DNA of 64,000 bases from Ceriagrion tenellum. Taxonomy: Eukaryota > Arthropoda > Insecta > Odonata > Coenagrionidae. The stretch's first letter is position 1, and each line of letters opens with the position of its first letter. This document shows, one piece after another, positions 11,531 to 21,460 of the stretch. The stretch is taken from positions 163,261,780 through 163,325,779 of the forward strand of contig OY720633.1 of the NCBI GenBank assembly GCA_963169105.1, given 5' to 3'. The translations under genes were made by a program, and so were the position numbers. Under the pieces are notes generated by a model. That model saw nothing but the letters and a program-made list of their open reading frames with translations. It had not been told where the DNA came from and made no database searches.

Positions 11531-14500
11531 GTGGACCAGAAGGGTTTGGTTTGAACAATTCGAAATAATGCCGAACACGTAAGGAGTCACTTGCGAGAGC
11601 TACGAACGGCTCGAGGAAACTTTGAGTTTTAGCCCCTCGGATAGAACACCTAAGCCTCGGATAAACCTCGGATGGATAATAAGTGTTTGATATATGTCAT
11701 TGCGGGTGTGGATGTCCAATAATCAGGAAGAACCTCCGTCCAACCAGATATCTAAGGTATCATAAACGATGGGAAGTATTAGTGTCTCACATGGTTAATA
11801 ATTTCAGGTTAGAAGTATTAGAGTGACTACGTGAAAGAATCAAATATTTTCAATTTTCCTCCTATCTTAGTTATTAATACATTTACACTTGCCTATTTTT
11901 GTGGAACACCTTTATTAATGATAGGCAGTATATAATTCAAGGAACATAATATTGTCCGCTATAAATGGACATCAAACGAATCTATCGCAATTAGCTGAAT
12001 TCCTCTGCTCCTTTACCTTGCCTCAGTGAAGGCTTGTCAGTAACGAAAATATGGCGTACTCATTCGAGGTAACAAGAATTTTCTACATCACTTTCAGTCT
12101 TTGACTATAAAGCGACAACATCGACGAAGTGCGCCATCCACTGCCAAAGTTTTGTTTGTGCCACCTTCCCTCAAGTATATCGCCTCCAAAAGATAATGAA
12201 CATATTTCACAGGCCTTATCCGACCACTATGGTATTACTGTTCTTCTAATAGTACACCCAGACCAAAATCAGAGATCCATCCACTATTGAAGCATAAACT
12301 GACACATCTTCTAACCCTTCTTTTTTGTTATAACCATTTCCGACCTCTTGGCCCTAACTTGTCCGCAAACTCGTACATATTCACCTCTCATGAAGTTTTT
12401 CCCCTCACTGTCCGTCTCATTCCCATCGATCCAGACTACCATACCATTTTCCAATCTCAAGACCCTGAAGGAGAAGGCATTGCTCGAATTTCAATCTAGT
12501 TATGACATCCCAAAGATTGTTTCCGAGGGTTTAAGTTGACTTAATCGCAAATTCCAAAGGTAATTTTTTCATTTGAAAGGTCTGGAATTTCCGTTTTTTT
12601 CGGTATATATTTTCTAATGGGACCATACATGGGGAAATTTATTCATGAATCACAAAATAGTTGAAATTTTAGTTTCAAATTCTCACGAACAACACTTAAC
12701 TACAGAATCCCCTTTAAATTTAATCCTCGATAATTATTGAAAGGAATTTAATAATATCATATGTACTCAGGAGAGCTTTATCTCCAATTGCAAGGAAAGA
12801 AATCTTATCAGGAATGAATGCGATCCTCAATCTTTCATGAAATTCTCAGCCCTGCATCGATCAATTTCATTACTAATACATTCAAAATTACTCAATCGTT
12901 ACCAATTCTTACAAAATATCTGACGCAGTTAATTGCGTGAGAACATCAAACCAACCATACTGCACGTATAAAGAGTTTTATTCAAAACTAGGTCATTTTT
13001 GTTTCAAGCCATGACGAAAAACCAGGACGTTGCCGGCTGTTAGTTCAATTTCAAACCCAACGGTACGGTGTGTGGCACGAAGAGAGCCATGCCAGAGGCG
13101 CCCGGTCTTATTTCATGCACCGCCGATGGATTTACGAAGAGCTCGAAATGGTACACGTCCGTGAACGCACTCGGTCTGAATTTGAGAGGAGTGGCTTCAC
13201 ACGGATCTCCCAGCTGATTGTGTGCCCACCCCTGACTCCTTCCTCCCCCTACCTGTCCGTGAAACACAGCAAAAGATACTCGCTTCAAAGAAATACAGAC
13301 TCGATTAGTGTGTCGCTCTTAAAATCGTGAATGTTTTATTTCGATCATCTCTACAAAATTAAAGGACATTATTATCAGCATTTTTGCCCATCACCATGCC
13401 ACTGGAGCATTTCACTTGTAATTTCCTTCGTAATGTTCATTTGGGTAGCTCTTATGCTTGAAATGATACATGTTCTTTTATATTTTGTCGTTAAATTAAA
13501 TGCACTTTACATAAGACACCCTGGAAAAAGGTATGAAAAGCAGCCTAAGTGCTTGAATTAAGCACATTTTTCGATAGTAAAAGTATGCCATTGGACTATC
13601 ATATTTACATAGCCACACAGCTGATTGATTGAATCATACTAGAGAAGGCCGAAAAATTGAATAATATCTTTTATTCTTCCACTATTACACGGTTGGTGTA
13701 AACTCTAATGAGCCATATTAGCGGATTGAAGGGCAGCTAGTATTACCACCACGCAAACCACAATGGTGAGAGTATCAAAGAATAAGTGCTCTCTGTGACA
13801 TGAAGTTCAAGTTATAATTTCCAAATGCAAGGTGGGGCTGCTGAAAAGTCGCTTTGCTATAACACTGAGGTGAGTGTGAGTTATACCATGTGCGTTTTGA
13901 AATTTAGCCTCGATATGTTATGTTTCTGATTTCCAGCCATCATGACGTGTACGAGGACAAGTGTATACAAGATATTAGGTTATCGTAAGTGTGATAGATG
14001 ATCGGTGCTAGAAATGGGAACACCTATCGGGAAGTGTTCGTAAAGAGAGAGCTAAAAATTTAGGTTGGGAACATAGGGATATATATCTCCAATAAACATC
14101 TCCAATAAAAACTAAAAATATTATGCGAACATATTTATATTCTATTTTATAGTAATTAGTGCAGATATAATACGTCAATGTATCATCATAAGTTTCACAC
14201 ATTCTTTCATACGAGTGAGCATGGGATTTAAAACCGAGGAGATCTACTTCAAAGAGCTTTAACGAGATAATTCTTATACCAACTGATAATCCTCATTTAA
14301 AAAATCAGATATTAATCACTATAATCGAAAATATTTGCGGTAGGAAAATTCTCCAACTTAAAAAGAATATTTAGCAGATCTAAAGTAATTCAATGATAAT
14401 TTTATGTCATGGCTGAATTTTATTATATTTAAGACTGGCTATTGTTAAAAACTTCTCCATTTCAAACCTTAGGCTACAGCCTATTATGGTGCCCATCTCC

Positions 14501-15956
14501 TGTGCAGTGATCCCGCGCGTCACTATATTACTGCTGAACTTTTGTGAGTGGCCTCTTAAAATCATTTGTTCAATCATATCAATTGAAACGTACTCCCTCT
14601 TTCAAGTTCATAACTAAAATGATGGAATTTAATGGAGCTAGTCATTCATAATATAGTCGATTTCACTCGTGAAAGACTGATAAAAAAATTAGTTTTAAAT
14701 GTGTCTAACGTTTCAGGTTTCAAAGTTTAAGTTCAAATCGGATAGAGTACAAAGACTAATCTATGGAATTTGCTGACTGATAATGCTCTTAAACATTCTG
14801 TCCTTTTCATCCACCATAGTAGTTAATTTTTCCTTTGTCTCTTCCCCGATTTTCATGGTTAATGAAGTTTGCGTTTTTACTTCAGTGATTAGCTGGACTG
14901 GACGTGCGGTACGTTGCTCGAGCAGAATTGAGACCTCTACCGATACCATCAGTGATAGAACTCGTGATATTTGTGGATCCTTCAGCCGCGAAAATTCCTC
15001 CTTCCTTATTTCTTATTCCTTTCAAATTCCTCTTACGCAGGAAATGTTCTTTCTATTCACGAGGGGCATCACCAATTCACTTATTCAAATCTCGTTGAAA
15101 CAATATTAAGCCGACCCTCGTCATGAGCTGAACCTGAGCACTTGATGAACTATTGGCGTTGGAATACCAGCAATTACGGTATATCAAAGAGAAAATAGCT
15201 GCGAGCGGATAAAATGGGTTAAAATGGGATTATGTTCCCATGAGTTAACCTAAAAATTATTAGGTCGTTGATTCTTGGTTATAGTGCAAATAGCCTCCTA
15301 AAGCATCTTTGGACCTATATGCTGTGCTATAGGTACGTTAACTTGTCGCGTTTTGAGTCTGAGCGCGAAGGTTTAACCTCGGCAAATTATCGTTTTCCTT
15401 AAGATTAATGTATATAAATACAGTAAATACTAAGTTAAGTGGATTAACTATCCCATTTTTTGACCTTTGATTTATTATGAGAACAACGGAAAACTTTTTA
15501 TCTCAGAAAAATAATGTACATGATTCCACACAGTAATGTTGAGCGATTCTGGTAAAATTACTGAATCACCCAATGTCTGTGCTTCGGTGTGGCGAAGTAA
15601 AAAAATGATGATATAAAAGCAGAATTTTATTAAAAATGCATGGAGACATCAGTGGCCCAATTAATTTAAGCGCATTGAATTTTATGTTGACACTCCTTTT
15701 GACAAAATGTAAAGTCTTATCTGTGGAATGACTCTTACTTCACTCAAAGATATCGCAGGGCTCGAACTTGTTACACCTGAAATGAATTTCTCATGTATTT
15801 TATTTACTATTCGACGGAATGCAATGCGGTTTTATTCATTACCCTATTACTAAGGAAGAATTTATTCCGCTCGGTTTTAAAACACTGCCTTCTTTTAAAG
15901 TTGCTCATGCACACTCTGCAATTAATGCTATTCGCCCAATCTCACTCACCTTACAA
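11531..15956. other. Mostly AT-rich, no gene recognised
   Basis: No gene can be supported. A moderately GC-rich pocket at 13,020-13,320 carries overlapping short frames on both strands that match nothing known. A pyrimidine-rich stretch at 12,290-12,510 gives two overlapping plus-strand frames of low complexity. One minus-strand frame, 14,761-15,052, is listed separately. Confidence 0.5.
14761..15052 (-). CDS. Unidentified open frame, possibly chance
   Basis: The minus strand is open for about 96 codons between stops. The first methionine is at about codon 35. Its translation is unusually protein-like for this window: basic at the beginning (FLRKRNLKGIRNKEEFSRLK) and helical and charged at the end (GEETKEKLTTMVDEKDRMFK). 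I cannot assign a family. It could be part of a decayed mobile-element frame (such as a LINE ORF1), an exon, or chance. No splice sites or neighbouring exon were identified. Confidence 0.15.
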
Positions 15957-16123
15957 GTTGAAGAGATTGGTTTTTCGGGTCAACTTCCGAGTTTATAGAC
16001 AATGCTTCGCCAGCGTTCCAGCTGGCTTCTTCAGATCCGCTAAAGAAGTTTATGTATTGTCCCATATTATCCATAAAAAATGGATAAACGCGGAAGAAGA
16101 CCCGAAAAACCATTCTCTTCATC
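15957..16123. mobile_element. Fold-back element with hammerhead-like core
   Basis: The arms are imperfect inverted repeats. The left arm, about 15,957-15,997, includes GGTTTTTCGGGTCAACTTCC; the right arm, about 16,081-16,123, includes the complement (GGAAGAAGACCCGAAAAACC). An inner pair, GACAAT at 15,998-16,003 and ATTGTC at 16,056-16,061, extends it. Between them, on the minus strand (16,005-16,034), lies a hammerhead-like core: CTGAAGA, one base, a perfect 6-bp stem GCCAGC/GCTGGC with a 6-base loop, then GAAG. This layout is that of Penelope-like terminal repeats, so the locus is probably two oppositely oriented fragments of one. Frames at 15,793-16,215 plus and 15,946-16,128 minus are artefacts of the inverted repeat. 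Confidence 0.6.
16005..16034 (-). ncRNA. Degenerate hammerhead ribozyme-like core
   Basis: On the minus strand: GGAT, then CTGAAGA (consensus CUGAUGA), one base, stem II GCCAGC/GCTGGC, then GAAG (consensus GAAA), then the four bases CATT (pattern NNUH), then GTCT. GGAT can pair weakly with GTCT as stem I, with two wobble pairs. Both invariant boxes carry substitutions at catalytically important positions, so cleavage activity is not expected. It is read here as a relic. Confidence 0.4.
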
Positions 16124-16639
16124 ACCAAAATTCCGCGGAAGCCTTCACGGCAACATCTTACAAGTTATTTTTCATATCCTTATCTCCCTATCTATCTATC
16201 TTCATAAATTACTAAATCCAACATTTCCGTAAATTCTCCTAAATGATTATCATTCTTGATTTTCTTAGTATTTCCTTCAAAGTCCCCTCAGTTTTACTTA
16301 TTTTCATTTCCACGATTTGGGTGCAAACAATGGGCAAATTGGTTGACCCTAACGAGCTGGTTCCTGAAGACAACTAATCTGTCCTTTTTAATATTTTATT
16401 TTACTCGATGAGAACAGAAAAAATGATTAGCGGTTGCTGGAGAAAATAGTAAACATATTCATGCCAACTATTCAAATTTATTTCGGAAAACTAAAACGTT
16501 GTTGACATAGAGTCATAGGGGGTTACAACATGTATTGCTATTCATCATACATCCCATACTAATATTTTCACAAATGATTTACATCCAGAGCGTTACTTCG
16601 TTATGACGATCTTTCTTGCATTTTAAAGCGACTCAGGGC
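16124..16639. other. AT-rich sequence with a short CTAT microsatellite
   Basis: A short CTAT-type repeat lies at about 16,188-16,203. Nothing else was recognised. Confidence 0.55.
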
Positions 16640-17340
16640 CTCATAAGAAAGGAGGAATCGCCTCGTTTGGCCTACACATGAATAATGCCTTTCTTATGCC
16701 AATTGATTCATCATTTCCCGATCGAAGAATCTTCGTGAAACAGTTAACGGCGCGGGTCATTTCACTTCTTCCGGATGAGAATTTGTCTGATTTTTTTTTG
16801 GGCAAGGCCAATTTTATGAAAGAGATTTCGGTTTGTGATTCGTGCACGCGTTCTTCATTAGAGGGGGAGTTGAGGTCAAAGTTTCAGAGGAAGTCCCGGA
16901 GGAGAAATCGATGGTGGATACGTGATCGGAATCGTGCGGGTGGAGGAAATATTGCACCGTGGGGGGGGGGGGCGTAGGGGGTGTGGAGGGCTGGAAAGAG
17001 AGAGGCAGGATTTGGAAACGCAGGGCACGCGGCAGAAGCCCTCCTCCTCTGTCCCTGCCACAGCTATACCCTTCCACCCCTGGTCGAAAATCTCGTGCCG
17101 TCGGAGCGATGCATGAGGACCCAGTGAGCCGGGCACGCACGGGAAAGGACGAGGAGTTTGGGAATGCGTGGGATTCGGAATCCCATCGCCGTGAAAGCAG
17201 CTTGGTTGATTCTTGCGACACCACACGCGTCAGGTGCTGACGGAGACGTAGATTCTTTTTCCGGCTTCTTCTGTCCTCGAAGAGAAGTGGTGGATGGAAA
17301 TGTTGCGTCGAACACTCGGATGGCCGTGGAAATTAATTGG
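16640..17340. other. GC-rich, purine-asymmetric island
   Basis: The GC-rich segment has a run of 12 guanines at 16,961-16,972 followed by GGGGG at 16,977-16,981, and a G/A-rich plus strand from about 16,855 to 17,030. At least seven overlapping frames on both strands cross it (for example 16,814-17,224 minus and 17,064-17,399 minus). None has conserved motifs and all are explained by the absence of AT-rich stops. Function is unknown; it may be regulatory. Confidence 0.3.
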
Positions 17341-18449
17341 CTGTCATAGATTTGACATTTATATTCTTTAAAGAAAAAGATTTGCCAACGCGTTTTCACC
17401 TTTTATGTTGTCAGTGTTTGCTGATAATTACATTCAACTGGCGTATTTCCGTGGTAAAGTACCTCTAAGATCTGTCCGCAACAGTGGTTGATCCAAGCCA
17501 AGTGATGGATCAATCTTATTAATTTTTAACACATCCATTCATCTTTGGGAGACTAAAATGGACTCATTGAGAGTATCAGGATGGTTCAAAGTTCACAAGT
17601 TACACTAACACTGCAAAAATTTCATTATTCAAAGAGTAAACATTAGCATTCGTTTTCAAAACAGTAAATTGGCTAACATTTTCTTAATCTATAACCTTGG
17701 CTGAAGTAAATTCTTCTCAGAGAAGAACTTACTTCGATTATTCGCCGGGAGAACATTACATCCTACATAATTGGAACCTTGATATTTGATGATACTCAAT
17801 AGTTACTCGCTCACCTCTTAAATGTATTCCAAACGTGGTCAAAGTTATATTCCAATTAAATATAATTCCATCAAGGATGACTGCGCTTTGAGATGGTCTA
17901 ATATATCAAGATGGGTTACATTATGTTCTATAAAGTTCTCTCAAAAAATCTCTCCACTAAACCTTCCATTGCGAGCCTACGTCTATATATATCGCCTTGC
18001 TAAAGTGTTAGTGGCTCGAAAAGATTTGCAAATTGGAATACTCCATGAAGAGCAATTTGTTGACGGCAATAGTGCTGTTTTTATATTAATCGACTATCGG
18101 CAACACCGCACCTTCGGCCTTACAGAGACTTACACTGGAAACGAGTATCTATAAGATCATATAATCCAACTATATAATTTCTATTGACCAAAATCAAACT
18201 ATATTATTACCTATCTATCTGTCTATCTATAACGCTGCTATGGGCGCTTCGATATAGTTCCCGTAAGAAGTTCACGCTAAGTTGATTATCCATTTCGTTG
18301 CAGAACTTTTAATTTTTGAATCAACCCCTAATAATTATTATATTAATTGTCTACAGCTTCATAAGTAAAAATAAATTCTGTTTAATAAGTAAATTACTAT
18401 TTATTTTGTTTGGTAACCGTATTCCTATATCAACAATATGATGATAAAT
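17341..18449. other. AT-rich sequence, nothing recognised
   Basis: An open frame at 17,822-18,154 plus (110 codons) matches no family I know. A short CTAT microsatellite lies at about 18,210-18,230. Confidence 0.5.
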
Positions 18450-18965
18450 TTAATGAAGAAATAGTCTGCATATACATTGACATTAACATAGGAGTTAACT
18501 AAAAGTAATAGTAGGAGATATTACCTCGGATATTTATTTATATAACAGATGGGAGACTATTAACGGAGGAATCTTTAAATATATCCTTAATAATTGCTGA
18601 AAATTCTATGTATTTCATCTAGTGCGCCTCATCTGTTGCATTAATGATCTGAAAAATTTTACATAATTTATAATGCCTTTGCAGCCGAAGTATGGGAAAT
18701 AAATTGGATCTTAGACACGAGGCCATGATTGTTTTTTGTATGTGGTTAATATGAGAATTACAGTGAGACTTTAGCATTTCAAACAATCTTCTCCATTGTG
18801 GTTAGTAAATGATATCTTTGCTGTGCGTGCATTTTGCTTATCACATTATTGGGGCTCTTTGAAACGATTTTGTCTTTTTTTATTAGTATAATTTCAACAG
18901 GCGCCCTTTCCTTGCGCCAACCAAATGTGGAATGAACTATTGTCTCATCCCACATCTCCTTTTGG
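18450..18965 (-). repeat. Dispersed 450-bp repeat, copy 1
   Basis: Read on the minus strand, this segment aligns along its length with the plus-strand repeats at 19,955-20,410 and 46,110-46,560. Shared landmarks in order include TGTAATTCTCATTTTGACCA-like, GCAATAAAGGCCTC-like, ACTAATGCAA-like, and TAGTCTCCC followed by an A/T-rich stretch and then a TCTCCTxCxATTA-like segment. No coding capacity is evident. Divergence is substantial, so the family is old here. It may be a non-autonomous transposon; no target-site duplication was established. Confidence 0.6.
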
Positions 18966-19489
18966 AACAATGATGATGAAGAGGGCTATGGTGGTCAATG
19001 CTTGAAGCTGTAAAGTGGCCCACCGTCTTGGTTCTTCTAGACTCTTTAATAGCGCTTTGGATATAACGCACTAAAGTTGCAATTTTATGATAGAATTCAG
19101 CCAAAACTCGCTTGAAATCAGCATGCGTTGACTTATTTCAAAGCTAATTTTCACATATAGTTTTTATTTATTTTAAATTAATTATGATCCGTATTTCCAG
19201 CTAAAACTACTGTCAAATCGAGTCAAATCAGTGCCTCGCGGTATATACTGAGTATGTAATAGTTATCAGGTAAGTAATATAGGTTTCAATGTTTTGCGTA
19301 CTTAAAATTATCAACATAAGGTATTTTGTCTCGCTTTATATCTGATAATAAGTAGCCCACTTCCCAGTCCTATCCAATGACAGGTAAGAAAAGGATAGGG
19401 GAGGCAATATGCTGTTTATTTCGGTTGATATGCCACAGTTTGATGACGTATTGCCCTCTCCATCTACCTCAATGCGTGGAACTGAGTAT
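18966..19489. other. AT-rich sequence with a partial repeat match
   Basis: The sequence around 19,474-19,520 (GTGGAACTGAGTATAGTTTC and following) resembles 18,921-18,965 (GTGGAATGAACTATTGTCTC) in the same orientation. This suggests a further partial copy of a neighbouring repeat. Nothing else was recognised. Confidence 0.4.
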
Positions 19490-19870
19490 AGTTTCATCCC
19501 GCATATCATCCTTTGGGACCAGGGCGGCGGCGGCGTCTCCATATCGGGTGGCGTGGTGGTGACGCGTCAGTGTGCGTCGGGGCGCCACTTGGGGAGGGAG
19601 GGAGGGGCGACGTCATCATCAACAGCCGCCCATCCCTCCTCGTCCCCCCCCCCCTCCGAACCCCCATCGCGTCGGACGGCTAATTAGCCACCGGCGATCC
19701 ACCCCCCCTTTCCTCCCCCGCCCGCCGCGGGCCCACCACTCGAGCGTGCCTAACGAAGTGCTTATTTGTAAACATTTGCCCAGACTTTTGCCCTCATGTT
19801 TATGCAGCCGAAGGTATTTGCTAACACTTTCGCGCGTTCGTTTCCTCCCACGCCTATATACGCAAACATT
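19490..19870. other. GC-rich island with G4 motif
   Basis: A textbook short-loop G-quadruplex motif occurs at 19,591-19,607: four G runs of 4, 3, 3 and 4 separated by single adenines. It is followed by C-rich tracts, including 11 cytosines at 19,644-19,654, so the two strands alternate in G content. CpG is frequent. The overlapping frames (19,409-19,687, 19,572-19,931 plus and 19,619-19,915 minus) are proline, serine and glycine-rich artefacts. A promoter role is possible but unsupported. Confidence 0.35.
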
Positions 19871-19954
19871 CGGTGTGCCTATGCGCTCCCTAGCAACTTC
19901 TACGTCACCGATCATGTGTGCGAGTCATTAATAATTTACTAGGAGACGGTGTAT

Positions 19955-20410
19955 GTTGAAATTCAACGGGATAAACGAATATAAGGTTTCATCGAATAAA
20001 GAGAACTCTAATGATGCGAATTGCAAAATTCGTATACCATACAGGGTCCCATATAAGTATCTTCCATTAACCATCCATAGAAAGAAAATATACCCCAGCT
20101 AAAATCTCTCTGTAATTCTCATTTTGACCACATTGAAAAAGCAATAAAGGCCTCACGCTCTATTTAATGCTCATGCTGTGGTTGCTGAGAAAATCATAAA
20201 ATATATACAACACCCAGGTCACTAATGCAATGAATAAGAACATCAACCAAATTTCGAATATGGATCTATTTAAATATTCCTCCTTTAGTAGTCTCCCGTG
20301 TATTATTAAAATAAAATTCAAAGCCAAATCTCCTCCAATTACTTCTACTCAACAAATTGAAAAAATCCCGTGAAAATTTCATCGCTTTCATGATATGCTG
20401 AAAAAAGGTA
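19955..20410 (+). repeat. Dispersed 450-bp repeat, copy 2
   Basis: It begins at TGAAATTCAACGGG (19,957-19,970), a block also found at 46,112-46,124. The two copies align through CAGCTAAAATCT-like, GCAATAA, TGCTGAGAAA/CCTGAGGCTG-like, and GGATC-TATTTA segments to TAGTCTCCCGTGTATTATTA. No long frame is present. It lies 1 kb from the inverted copy at 18,450-18,965. Confidence 0.7.
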
Positions 20411-21309
20411 CAAATCGACCCATTGTGCCCTTTAATCTTTAATCAGCCTTTAACTTTTCTGAAACTCTGGTTGAAATGAACAAATACTTCATCCACAAAT
20501 TAAACATCCACAAACTAAGTTTATAAACAATTTGAATACTTAAAAATATTTGACATAATATTAAAATTTTTCAGGTTCATTAAATTGTAGATTTCTTTTA
20601 ATAAATGACGCCTTTGCGTTGCCTAACAGAATTAGAGGTTTTCACTAGAAGCTCAAGCAAGTAAGATTTCACCCCTTTTTTGCAATTTCCTCCCAAGAAT
20701 CGAGGATGATGAAATTCCTTCAGTCTATGCCATGATATCAGATAGTCTGAATGATGCCACCTCTACAGAGGATTTCTTTTAAAAAGAGGTGATACACATA
20801 TTAAAATCTAAGATGCCAAATTTTGAAAATTTTATTCAGTACTGAGACGGATTAGTTGTCTGTAAAATAATAATTTATCCAGAACTTTATTCTTCATGTA
20901 AAACATTTAAACATACCTGCAAATACCCTTTTTCACCACATCGCAAGACGCCGGGACATTGAAAAGGTTGGCTACGCGAGCTAGCCTTCAGCTGTCGTGT
21001 GAATATCGAAACACCCGGATAACTGTTTGACTGGGTAATGGAGTGCATGTCAGGAATAAATATTTGCTCTGCTAGGCAAAAGTAAGGGGAAAAAATGCTT
21101 AAGTACTCGCAAAACAATTTCGTCAAGCTGCTCGCATAGCAGGCATAAGGCAATGCTGTATTGGCAGAGGCTTATGGAGTTTCATTGACCCAGAGAATGT
21201 AAGTGTCCAATCATGGAACAACCATCAAGTTGTATTCGAAAAAGAGCAACACTGGGTTTTAAAAGTAAATTTTTCCAAAAAAATCTCCCTCAACATGATA
21301 ATATAGCAA
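20411..21309. other. AT-rich sequence, nothing recognised
   Basis: No supported feature was seen. The frame at 20,887-21,153 minus is short and unrecognised. Confidence 0.55.
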
Positions 21310-21460
21310 GATATTGATATCCATTTCAAAATGAAAGACAATGGTAACTTTCCACAGGCCTTAATAATGGCACTAGGTGCTGAAACCATGGTTGGTAATT
21401 ATTAAAAATTCTGTGTGGAAAGTTACCATTGTCTTTCATTTTGAAATGGATATCAATATC
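21310..21460. repeat. Perfect 47-bp inverted repeat
   Basis: Bases 21,310-21,356 are an exact reverse complement of 21,414-21,460 (47 of 47), with a 57-base spacer. The arm contains ATATCCATTTCAAAATGAAA and GACAATGGTAACTTTCCACA. The spacer extends the fold: TTAATAAT at 21,361-21,368 pairs with ATTATTAA at 21,399-21,406, and AACCATGGTT is a 10-base palindrome near its centre. Exact arms among diverged repeats imply a recent origin or selection for pairing. It may be a snap-back transposon, a template-switch inversion, or the source of a hairpin RNA. No target-site duplication is obvious. Confidence 0.9.

Noticed and set aside
15793..16215. 140-codon plus-strand frame and 60-codon minus-strand frame sharing similar peptides
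   Set aside because: Both read across the fold-back element; the similar peptides come from its inverted arms.
16814..17399. Several overlapping frames on both strands
   Set aside because: Seven frames in one GC-rich island cannot all be real, and none shows conserved motifs.
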